31,390 bases of DNA from Candidatus Aminicenantes bacterium UBA647 (GTDB lineage Bacteria > Acidobacteriota > Aminicenantia > UBA2199), in the NCBI GenBank assembly GCA_002299555.1, contig DBOL01000040.1:1-31390 (forward strand), written 5' to 3'. A program made the position numbers and the translations under genes. How positions within the stretch are numbered: the stretch's first letter is position 1; each line of letters begins with the position of its first letter. A model generated the notes under the pieces. The model made no database searches. It was not told the origin of the DNA and saw only the letters and a program-made list of their open reading frames with translations. Shown here piece after piece: positions 16,423-23,196 of this stretch.

Positions 16423-17244
16423 ATGGATAAAATTAACAAATTAAAATTAGATAAATTGAGAGAGGTTATAAGAGATTCCGAATCACTTGTGGTAGCTTTT
16501 TCAGGAGGAGTGGACAGCTCTCTGATCGCCAAGGTTGCATACGATGAACTGGGTGATCAAAGTATTGCCGTAACGATAGCATCCGATACTCTTTCAGGAA
16601 GAGAATTGGACATAGCGAGAACTGTGGCATCGGAGATCGGGATAACCCATGAAATAGTTGAGCATTCTGAACTGGAGAATGAGTCTTTTGTGAAAAATCC
16701 GGTAGACAGGTGTTACCATTGTAAGAAAGAAGAGATGGATGTGATGAAGGAAGTTGCTTCCAGAAAGGGATTTGTAAAGATCGCCTTTGGCGTGAACATG
16801 TCTGATTTCGGTGAATATCGTCCAGGGATCAATGCACTCAGAGAAGAGAATTTTTTTGAACCCCTTGTTGAAGCTGAAATAGGCAAAGATGAGATTCCGG
16901 AAATTGCCGAGGCTCTTGGACTTTCCAACCATGATCTGCCATCGACTACCTGCCTTGCATCAAGAATTCCTTATGGTGAGGTGATAACTAAAACAAAATT
17001 AGAGAGGATCGAAGGGGGAGAAAGTTTTCTCCATGATCTAGGGGTGAACCAGGTCAGGGTCAGAAATTATAATGAGATTGCGAGGATAGAAGTGGACGAT
17101 CACCAGATAGAGATAGTTGTCAGAAACAGAAGAGAAATAATGAAAAAATTCAAGGAATTGGGGTTTACTTATGTTTCACTTGACCTTGAAGGATACAGGT
17201 CCGGAAGCATGAACGAAATCCTTGAAGATAGCGAAAAAGGTTAA
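16423..17244 (+). CDS. larE: LarE-family ATP-dependent PP-loop sulfurtransferase
   Basis: A 273-residue PP-loop enzyme. SGGVDS (27-32) binds ATP; Arg96-Cys97-Tyr-His-Cys100-Lys and Cys177 in STTCLASRIPYGE are LarE signatures. Classic LarE sacrifices one cysteine to sulfurate the nickel-pincer cofactor precursor of lactate racemase. The three-cysteine set seen here matches the LarE subgroup reported to hold a [4Fe-4S] cluster and work catalytically. No larB, larC or larA is nearby. Instead it heads an operon with thiF, thiS, thiG and thiH, whose pathway needs a sulfur donor for ThiS, so supplying that sulfur is a plausible but unproven role. The stop lies one base before the thiF start. Confidence 0.88.
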   Translation: MDKINKLKLDKLREVIRDSESLVVAFSGGVDSSLIAKVAYDELGDQSIAVTIASDTLSGRELDIARTVASEIGITHEIVEHSELENESFVKNPVDRCYHCKKEEMDVMKEVASRKGFVKIAFGVNMSDFGEYRPGINALREENFFEPLVEAEIGKDEIPEIAEALGLSNHDLPSTTCLASRIPYGEVITKTKLERIEGGESFLHDLGVNQVRVRNYNEIARIEVDDHQIEIVVRNRREIMKKFKELGFTYVSLDLEGYRSGSMNEILEDSEKG

Positions 17245-17245
17245 T

Positions 17246-18244
17246 GTGAGCTCAAGATACGATAAACATATAATGATGGGGGATATAGGCCCTGAAGGGC
17301 AAAAATCTATCTCTTCAAAAAAAGTTGTTCTGATAGGATGTGGAGCACTCGGTACAAATATTGCAAATCTTCTTGTAAGGGCCGGAGTAGGTGAGCTGCT
17401 GCTTGTGGACAGGGATTTTGTTGAGATTGATAATCTTCACAGGCAGGTGTTGTTCTCAGAAAGAGATATCGGGGAGTCGAAATCAGAAACTGCAGCTGCA
17501 ATACTAAGGTCCATCAATTCGGAAGTAAGTATAAAATCTCTCATCAAAGATATGATGAGTTCAAATATTGCGGAGATGGTAAAAGGATATGACCTGATAA
17601 TGGATGGAACTGATAACATTCCTGCAAGAATGGTGATAAACGACTATGCCGTAAAAGAGGATGTCCCCTGGGTATATGGTGGTGTGCTGGGAACAGGCGG
17701 TATGGTAATGAATATCACCGGAGAAGGCCCCTGCCTGAGGTGTCTGCTCCCGGAACTACCGGAGCAGGGTGATATTCCGACATGTGAAACGATGGGAGTT
17801 CTCAATACTGTTCCGGCAATAACCGCGGCAGTGCAGGTAACAGAGGCTCTTAAGATCCTGATGGGAAAGGATCATATGAAAGGACTTCTCCAATTTGATA
17901 TCTGGAAAAATGAATTTAATCTTCATGAGTTCAGAAAAGATCCGAAATGCGAATGCTGTGGAAAAAGAGAATTTGTCTATCTTAACGAAGATAACGAAGA
18001 AGTTGTAACTCAGCTCTGTGATGGTTCAATTCAGATAGTTCCGTCCGGAACTTCAGAAGCAGATCTGAAACTTATCGCCGGGAAACTTAAAGGTGTTGAA
18101 AATATGAAAGTTAATCCTTTCCGCCTTGAATTTGAAGTAGAAGGAAAGAAAGTTACAATTTTTAAAGACAGGAGAGTTATAATTAAGGGTGCAGGGGATA
18201 AAGGAATAGCCAGATCAATTTATTCAAAATTTCTCGGACTTTGA
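17246..18244 (+). CDS. thiF: ThiS adenylyltransferase, ThiF/MoeB E1-like family
   Basis: 332 residues. It adenylates the C-terminal glycine of ThiS as the first step of sulfur loading. From the GTG start: nucleotide loop GCGALG at 31-36, DRD..E..NLHRQ (55-66), zinc cysteines Cys163/Cys166 (CLRC) and Cys235/Cys238 (CECC), and Cys180 in PTCETMGVLN, the cysteine used for persulfide or acyl-disulfide chemistry in ThiF. A C-terminal extension of about 75 residues after the zinc site (from LCDGSIQIVPSG) is present. GTG at 17246 with AAAAAGG five bases before was chosen; the longer frame would begin at TTG 17222 inside larE, without an SD. The stop nearly abuts thiS. Confidence 0.9.
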   Translation: MSSRYDKHIMMGDIGPEGQKSISSKKVVLIGCGALGTNIANLLVRAGVGELLLVDRDFVEIDNLHRQVLFSERDIGESKSETAAAILRSINSEVSIKSLIKDMMSSNIAEMVKGYDLIMDGTDNIPARMVINDYAVKEDVPWVYGGVLGTGGMVMNITGEGPCLRCLLPELPEQGDIPTCETMGVLNTVPAITAAVQVTEALKILMGKDHMKGLLQFDIWKNEFNLHEFRKDPKCECCGKREFVYLNEDNEEVVTQLCDGSIQIVPSGTSEADLKLIAGKLKGVENMKVNPFRLEFEVEGKKVTIFKDRRVIIKGAGDKGIARSIYSKFLGL

Positions 18245-18258
18245 TATACAATAGTAAT

Positions 18259-18462
18259 ATGAAAATATTTTTAAACGGTAAAGAAAAAATAATAAGCAAT
18301 AAGATCTCCAGCCTTAATGACTTTGTAAATATAATACTTGGAAAGGAAAAAGGGAAGATAATTGAACTTAATGGAAAGGTTGTCAAAAAGGGAGAGAGAG
18401 AAAGTATCTTTCTCAAGGACGGAGACCGGATCGAATTGATCCAATTTATGGGAGGTGGATGA
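18259..18462 (+). CDS. thiS: ThiS sulfur carrier protein
   Basis: A 67-residue ubiquitin-fold sulfur carrier. The N-terminus MKIFLNGKE, the central DFVN helix, IIELNGKVVKK, DGDRIELIQF and the C-terminal Gly-Gly-Gly match ThiS; the final glycine becomes the thiocarboxylate used by ThiG. ATG 18259 was chosen because it gives the standard N-terminus; a TTG at 18241 would add six residues. No clear SD is visible, so coupling to thiF is likely (14 bases between stop and start). The codons of its last three glycines (GGAGGTGGA) also form the SD of thiG. Confidence 0.92.
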   Translation: MKIFLNGKEKIISNKISSLNDFVNIILGKEKGKIIELNGKVVKKGERESIFLKDGDRIELIQFMGGG

Positions 18463-19242
18463 ATGCAGAACAACCCTCCGCTTGAGATTGCGGGTAAAAA
18501 AATAAAAAACAGGTTCTTTCTCGGTACAGGAAAATTTGGCAGCAAATCCGAGATGATGAAATGTATCAGCGAATCGGAGATAGATGTTGTGACCGTAGCT
18601 ATGAGGAGAGTTGATGCTGATGCAGAGAGTGAGAATATTCTGGAATTTATTCCTGATGATGTTATTCTGATGGTAAACACCTCCGGTGCCAGGAATGCCG
18701 AGGAGGCAATCCGGATCGCCCGTCTTGCCAGAGAGGCAGCAGGAGTTGACTGGATAAAGATAGAAGTAATAAATGATTCGAAATATCTTCTTCCGGACAA
18801 TAGAGAAACAGCTGAAGCGGTAAGAGTACTTGCGGCTGAAGGATTTGTTGTTTTGCCCTATATGACTCCGGATCTTTATGCTGCCAGGGAGATGGAAGAA
18901 GCAGGTGCGGCTGCTTTAATGCCTCTCGGTTCCCTCATTGGAAGCGGGGAAGGACTACAAGCAAAAAAATTCATAGAAATACTTATAAAAGAATCATCTC
19001 TTCCGATCGTTGTTGATGCAGGGATAGGGAGGCCTTCACAGGCGGCTGAAGCAATGGAGATGGGAGCATCTGCCGTTCTTGCAAATACTGCGGTTGCACT
19101 TGCAGATGATCCCGGGAATGCTACAATGGCATTCTCCCTAGCGGTTAAAGCTGGGAGACTTGCATGGCTGGGAAATATGGCGGAACCCGGGAATATTGCA
19201 TCAGCTTCATCGCCCCTTACCGGATTTTTATTTGAGGAGTAG
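18463..19242 (+). CDS. thiG: Thiazole synthase
   Basis: A 259-residue TIM-barrel enzyme that condenses 1-deoxy-D-xylulose 5-phosphate, dehydroglycine and ThiS thiocarboxylate into the thiazole phosphate. FLGTGKF (19-25), VDWIKIEV with Schiff-base Lys99, DPD-like PDN at 111-113, PLGSLIGSGEGL, and VDAGIGRPSQAAEAMEMGASAVLANTAVA (written in parts: VDAGIGRPSQ, then MGASAVLANTA) are all diagnostic. Its ATG directly follows the thiS TGA, with the SD inside the thiS coding end, so the two are translationally coupled. Length and residues are normal. Confidence 0.96.
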   Translation: MQNNPPLEIAGKKIKNRFFLGTGKFGSKSEMMKCISESEIDVVTVAMRRVDADAESENILEFIPDDVILMVNTSGARNAEEAIRIARLAREAAGVDWIKIEVINDSKYLLPDNRETAEAVRVLAAEGFVVLPYMTPDLYAAREMEEAGAAALMPLGSLIGSGEGLQAKKFIEILIKESSLPIVVDAGIGRPSQAAEAMEMGASAVLANTAVALADDPGNATMAFSLAVKAGRLAWLGNMAEPGNIASASSPLTGFLFEE

Positions 19243-19243
19243 A

Positions 19244-20260
19244 TTGATAACAAAGAAAGAAATAAGTGATTTTCTGGCTGACAGAGATCCTGCGTTGCTG
19301 GAAAAGCTTGCCGCCAGGGCAGGCCGGATAACTGCGGCTCAATTCGGGAAGGTAATATCTTTGTACGCTCCTATATATCTGTCTAATTATTGTGAAAATA
19401 ATTGTGTTTATTGCGGGTTCCGATCTTCATGCGGGTTAAAAAGAAAAAAGCTTACTCCTAAGCAGATCGAGTCTGAAATGAAAATTGTTGCCGGCTCCGG
19501 GATTAGGAATATTCTGCTCCTTACAGGTGAATCAAGGAAAATGTCACCGGTCAGTTACCTGATGGATGCAGTAAAGATAGCAGGGAAATATTTTTCCAGT
19601 ATCAGCCTTGAAGTTTATCCATTAGACACTGATGAGTATCTGGAGTTATACAAGGCCGGTGTTGACGGAGTAACTGTTTATCAGGAAACGTATGACAGGA
19701 ATCGTTATGACGAATTGCATCTGTCCGGAAAAAAAAAGGATTATGATTACAGGTATAAAACACCGGAACGTGTTGCTTTGTCCGGGATCAGGATGATAAG
19801 CATGGGGATACTTACCGGACTTTCAAAACTTGGAGATGATCTTTATGATCTGTTTGACCATCTTAACTTCATGGAAAGGAATTATCCGGGAGTTGAATAT
19901 TCTGTATCTTTTCCCAGGCTTATTATTGAGCCCGGAGATGAAACAGATTACCACAAGATAACTGATATGGATCTGGTCAAATGTATAATTCTTACAAGAC
20001 TTAACTTCCCCAGAGTAGGAATAAATTTATCTACCCGGGAGGATGCTTCTCTCAGAGATCATGCATTGCATTTTGGTATCACCAGGATCTCTGCTGCATC
20101 AAATACAAGTGTTGGCGGATATGTCGAAGGTGTTCAGGAAGATCCTCAATTCAGAGTTAAAGACCTCCGATCGTTAAAAGAGATCGAAAAAGTTCTCAGA
20201 GCAAAAGGGTTCGATCCGGTCTACACCGACTGGAGAAGGATCGACAACACCCCGATCTGA
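19244..20260 (+). CDS. thiH: 2-iminoacetate synthase (radical SAM tyrosine lyase)
   Basis: 338 residues. It cleaves tyrosine to dehydroglycine (2-iminoacetate) and p-cresol for ThiG, using SAM and a [4Fe-4S] cluster bound by Cys50-x3-Cys54-x2-Cys57 (CENNCVYC) and followed by GFRSS. The presence of ThiH rather than the oxygen-dependent ThiO fits an anaerobic or microaerobic lifestyle. Start TTG 19244 is chosen because GAGGAG lies just before it, over the last thiG codons; the longer frame beginning at 19160 overlaps thiG by 83 bases and reads non-ThiH sequence. It is slightly shorter than E. coli ThiH (377) mainly at the N-terminus. Last gene of the operon; no hairpin terminator seen. Confidence 0.94.
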   Translation: MITKKEISDFLADRDPALLEKLAARAGRITAAQFGKVISLYAPIYLSNYCENNCVYCGFRSSCGLKRKKLTPKQIESEMKIVAGSGIRNILLLTGESRKMSPVSYLMDAVKIAGKYFSSISLEVYPLDTDEYLELYKAGVDGVTVYQETYDRNRYDELHLSGKKKDYDYRYKTPERVALSGIRMISMGILTGLSKLGDDLYDLFDHLNFMERNYPGVEYSVSFPRLIIEPGDETDYHKITDMDLVKCIILTRLNFPRVGINLSTREDASLRDHALHFGITRISAASNTSVGGYVEGVQEDPQFRVKDLRSLKEIEKVLRAKGFDPVYTDWRRIDNTPI

Positions 20261-20307
20261 CATTTACCCACATCCCTGTTACCCGGTTCGTTCATTCCTC
20301 CCTTTGC

Positions 20308-20342
20308 CATGTTGAATTCCTCTTTCATTTAAATATTCAACA
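20308..20342. other. Intergenic hairpin and short echoes of the 3.7-kb spacer
   Basis: TGTTGAAT (20310-20317) pairs with ATTCAACA (20335-20342) around a 17-base loop. The spacer 20261-20495 also shares TTACCCGG (20279-20286; 3686-3693) and CATGTTGAATT (20308-20318; 3763-3773) with the spacer at 3636-3858. These may be decayed pieces of the same repeat, but each match is short. Confidence 0.25.
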
Positions 20343-20437
20343 ACCATGTTAAGTATGAAGTGTCCCAATCAATAAGCAACCTGTAACTAAAAAGCGACAA
20401 AATCCAAAGAATTGAACTGAAATCCATGGAAATTTAC

Positions 20438-20466
20438 TTGCTAATAGTATTACGTTTAATTATATT
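20438..20466 (+). promoter_or_regulatory. Promoter of the secreted protein/VWA pair
   Basis: TTGCTA (20438-20443), 17 bases, TATATT (20461-20466). It gives a leader of about 23 bases to the ATG at 20496, which has the SD GAGGTGG at 20481-20487. Confidence 0.5.
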
Positions 20467-20495
20467 TAATAATTCAATAAGAGGTGGGGGCGGGC

Positions 20496-21344
20496 ATGAA
20501 ATATATTTTTATTTTTGTCCAAGTTCTTTTTTTTGTGTTTCTAAGTGCTGATATCGATCTGATTGATAATAATGAAGCTCTGTTAAATAAATATCTTGCC
20601 GGATCTGCAAAATATTGTGAAAAACTAAAAACTGAAGCATTTCATTTTATTTGCATAGAGAAAATTTTCATTGCAAATGAAGAACTTATAATGGAATCTA
20701 TTCAACCGGAAAGGAGAAAGATTAGGAGAAAAAAATATAGAAAAAATTACTTGTTTGATTATCAGATTATTAGTAAAAACAGAAAAGTTTCAGAGCAACG
20801 AAAAAAAAGAGTTGGAAGTAGTAAAGATCAGGAGATCGATCCGTCTAAACTCCTTTTATTCTTTTTGATGGAAAAATCTGTATTCGGACCAAATTCCATT
20901 TTAGATAAAGAGAAACAATCTCAATTTAATTTTAAAGTTGCCGGGAAAGAGAATATTAAAAAGCGTGAATTTATTGTTGTTGAAGCTTCTCCCAGAAAAC
21001 CCGGGAATATTTTCTTTAGTTCAGCTAAAATCTATATAGATGCAATTAATTATTCGATAAGAAGGATCAAAGTAGTTCCTACTTTTATGAAGGGATATAA
21101 AATTATGGAAAGAACAGCATCCAAATTTAAGTCAAAATTACTTTTGAAATGCGATATGTATTTTGATCATGAATATAATGGATTATTCTTCCCGACTAAC
21201 ATAAGAATCTCTGAACGTTACAAGGGTGGTGCTTTTATTTTCAGAAATATGGGCACAAATGGTTGGGAGAAGAGTCAAACAGTTTTTAAGTATTATAATT
21301 ATAAATTTTTTAAAGTAGATACAGAAGTGAAGATACAGGAATGA
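20496..21344 (+). CDS. Secreted protein of unknown function, partner of the VWA protein
   Basis: 282 residues with a hydrophobic signal peptide (about 2-19) ending near Ser-Ala. The mature protein is very basic and predicted mostly beta, with repeated strand-like segments late in the chain (FFSSAKIYIDAINYSIRRIK; LKCDMYFDHEYNGLFFPTNI) that recall lipoprotein-carrier-like or outer-membrane lipoprotein-sorting folds (LolA/LolB-like). That resemblance is an impression only. Its stop overlaps the first bases of the next frame, and its end carries the SD for the VWA gene, so the two are coupled. The ATG at 20496 is chosen over a GTG at 20484 because the GTG sits inside the SD. Confidence 0.6.
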   Translation: MKYIFIFVQVLFFVFLSADIDLIDNNEALLNKYLAGSAKYCEKLKTEAFHFICIEKIFIANEELIMESIQPERRKIRRKKYRKNYLFDYQIISKNRKVSEQRKKRVGSSKDQEIDPSKLLLFFLMEKSVFGPNSILDKEKQSQFNFKVAGKENIKKREFIVVEASPRKPGNIFFSSAKIYIDAINYSIRRIKVVPTFMKGYKIMERTASKFKSKLLLKCDMYFDHEYNGLFFPTNIRISERYKGGAFIFRNMGTNGWEKSQTVFKYYNYKFFKVDTEVKIQE

Positions 21345-21355
21345 AAGGAGTTGGA

Positions 21356-22906
21356 ATGAAGAATATATCAGTTATATTGCTACTTGCTATTTCTCTATTT
21401 TATACTGGTTTGTTCTCTCAGGATAAAGAGATCCGGGAGGATATGGTTGTTATCAATGTGGAGGTTCCGGTCAGGGTTATGCACAAAGGGAAGCCGGTTG
21501 ATAATCTTAAAAAATCTGATTTCAGGTTGTTTGAGAATGGGAAGGAACTTTCAATCAACGGATTCCACATCGTACGTAAAAAGATATCAAGCCAGAGCAT
21601 TGAAATTGATTCTGAAAGAAAACAATTCTATGAACCGAGACTTTTTGTCCTTGCATTCAGTGTCACTAATTTTAACAGGTTTTATGAAAAAGGGGTCAGG
21701 TACTTTTTTGATAATGTGTTGAGAGAGAGGGACAAACTGCTCATTTTTGTAAACAATGCTACCTTTACCTATAACGATCTTAAGGATAAGGGGAAAATCC
21801 TGGAAGATATAATCCTGGCTCTGAATAAAGAGGGGAAAATAGCGAGAAAAAATATAAGACTTGTATCAATGAGAGTAGATAGTGAAGTAAGAAATCTAAT
21901 TGCAAAATTAAAATCACCATCAAAGAGAGGTGCAACAGCAGTACTACAAAGCGAAGTGTTATCCTTTTTTATGCAATATCACTCTTCCTGGAAAATGTAT
22001 AAACGGAGTTATCTTACTCTGGATATCTATACTTTGTATAATTTTGCAGCATTTCTGAAAAGGATAACTCTGGAAAAATGGGTGATAAGTTTTTATCAAT
22101 ATGAAAGATTCCCTGTGATAAATTTCAATTCTTCCGGAGGGAGAATAATAAGACAATATATGGGTGCGGAAAGTGTTAGAATTGAAGGAGATGTCTCCCG
22201 TGAATTTAATGCAGGTCAAACTTTCCCGTATGAAGAGATCAGCAAGATGTATTATAACCTCGGTGCAACTTTCAACCTTGTTGTAATACCAACAAGAATT
22301 GAGACAGACTCTGAAGCAACTAAAACTGTTACTTTGTCAACAGCAGCAGAGATCACTTTGAGGGAAATCGCTAAGAGGACGGGTGGGTCGGTTTCTTTCT
22401 CAACTGATCTCAGCAAATCTTTGGAAAAAATTATTGAGAAAGAAGATATCAGTTATATACTTACTTATGCGCCGGAGGATAGTTCACGTAGAGGGAAACT
22501 GAAGATCAAGTTAAAAGGCATGAGTTACAAACTTCTTTATGACAATAATCAAAGGGCAGCTTTTATTAAGAGAAAAATGAAAAAATATACAGCCAAAGAG
22601 AAAATAGTAAAACTTGAAAATCTCCAGTTTATTGATAAAAAACTTGTGTTTAAACTGATCAATTTTGAAATAAAAAAACAAAAGAAACAAAGATCAGGCC
22701 AGATTGCAGTAAATTTGATAGTTAAAGATGAAACAGGTAGGATTATTTTTGATGAAAAGAAAAAGATCAATCCGGCAAAAGATTCAACTGAAATGTCCAT
22801 CGGATTTGACTGGCTCACCTCAGGTAAATACGATCTGATCATTGATGTTAAAGATATGCTGACCAATCACAATGCTTTTGAATATTTGAAAATTGAAGTT
22901 AAGTAA
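21356..22906 (+). CDS. Secreted VWFA-related protein (Acidobacterial type)
   Basis: 516 residues with a signal peptide (about 1-22, MKNISVILLLAIS...). The N-terminal segment VVINVEVPVRVMHKGKPV and DFRLFENGKELSINGF is the pattern of the 'VWFA-related Acidobacterial domain' family: a short beta domain before a von Willebrand A domain. The usual DTSGSM MIDAS loop is replaced by LAFSVTNFNRF (about 100-110), so metal binding is probably lost. A later TAAEITLREIAKRTGGSV helix is typical of these VWA domains, followed by a C-terminal beta domain of about 130 residues. SD AAAGGAG (21344-21350) supports ATG 21356. Secreted or periplasmic; function unknown. Confidence 0.75.
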   Translation: MKNISVILLLAISLFYTGLFSQDKEIREDMVVINVEVPVRVMHKGKPVDNLKKSDFRLFENGKELSINGFHIVRKKISSQSIEIDSERKQFYEPRLFVLAFSVTNFNRFYEKGVRYFFDNVLRERDKLLIFVNNATFTYNDLKDKGKILEDIILALNKEGKIARKNIRLVSMRVDSEVRNLIAKLKSPSKRGATAVLQSEVLSFFMQYHSSWKMYKRSYLTLDIYTLYNFAAFLKRITLEKWVISFYQYERFPVINFNSSGGRIIRQYMGAESVRIEGDVSREFNAGQTFPYEEISKMYYNLGATFNLVVIPTRIETDSEATKTVTLSTAAEITLREIAKRTGGSVSFSTDLSKSLEKIIEKEDISYILTYAPEDSSRRGKLKIKLKGMSYKLLYDNNQRAAFIKRKMKKYTAKEKIVKLENLQFIDKKLVFKLINFEIKKQKKQRSGQIAVNLIVKDETGRIIFDEKKKINPAKDSTEMSIGFDWLTSGKYDLIIDVKDMLTNHNAFEYLKIEVK

Positions 22907-22946
22907 ATATAGATGCTTTGTCACTAGTTAAGGCAGGTTTGGATTT

Positions 22947-22987
22947 TTGTAGGAGCGGGCCCGTGTGTCCGCCCCTACAATTTTTTT
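22947..22987 (+). terminator. Imperfect palindrome with T-run, repeat-like hairpin and probable terminator
   Basis: TTGTAGGAGCGG (22947-22958) pairs with CCGCCCCTACAA (22969-22980) with one mismatch around a 10-base loop, followed by seven T (22981-22987). It lies 40 bases after the VWA gene stop and can act as its terminator. The sequence type (GTAGGGGCGGAC.../...CCGCCCCTAC) resembles dispersed intergenic palindromes seen in many environmental genomes, so it may be a mobile repeat reused as a terminator. Confidence 0.65.
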
Positions 22988-23002
22988 CATTAACCCTTCA
23001 TA

Positions 23003-23040
23003 CGAATTTGAGGGACGTAGCGTAACTTCGACAAGCTCAG
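23003..23040 (+). repeat. Dispersed repeat, copy B
   Basis: Bases 23003-23030 match 3784-3811 (reverse strand) at 27 of 28 positions, and 23025-23040 match 3696-3711 exactly. In this copy the two units overlap and run in the same direction. It lies between the VWA gene and glnA, directly after the palindrome at 22947-22980. Confidence 0.65.
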
Positions 23041-23136
23041 CCACCGATAGCAAGGGGAGATAAAATACCAAAAATGTAAAAAAATTATCACAATCTGAAG
23101 AGATCAACAGGAAAATGTATATTTGCATGAAAAATA

Positions 23137-23166
23137 TTGCATATTCTGCAAAAAAAGTGTTACAAT
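23137..23166 (+). promoter_or_regulatory. Likely glnA promoter
   Basis: TTGCAT (23137-23142), 18 bases, TACAAT (23161-23166). A second TTGCAT sits 14 bases upstream (23123-23128) and a third TGCA at 23147-23150, spaced repeats that could be regulator contacts. Predicted leader about 24 bases. Confidence 0.5.
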
Positions 23167-23196
23167 TTTGATTGTCATAGTAAATCGGAGGGAGAA

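Noticed and set aside
17222..17245. Longer thiF start at TTG 17222 overlapping larE
   Set aside because: No SD before it, and the extra eight residues match nothing expected in ThiF; GTG 17246 has AAAAAGG at good spacing.
18183..18800. 205-residue reverse frame over thiS/thiG
   Set aside because: Low-complexity Ile/Ser/Phe composition typical of an antisense shadow; covers three well-identified genes.
19160..19243. ATG 19160 as thiH start
   Set aside because: It lies deep inside thiG in another frame and encodes unrelated residues; TTG 19244 has a GAGGAG SD and gives the ThiH N-terminus.
21384..21722. 112-residue forward frame inside the VWA gene
   Set aside because: Out of frame with the recognised secreted VWA protein and without its own SD.
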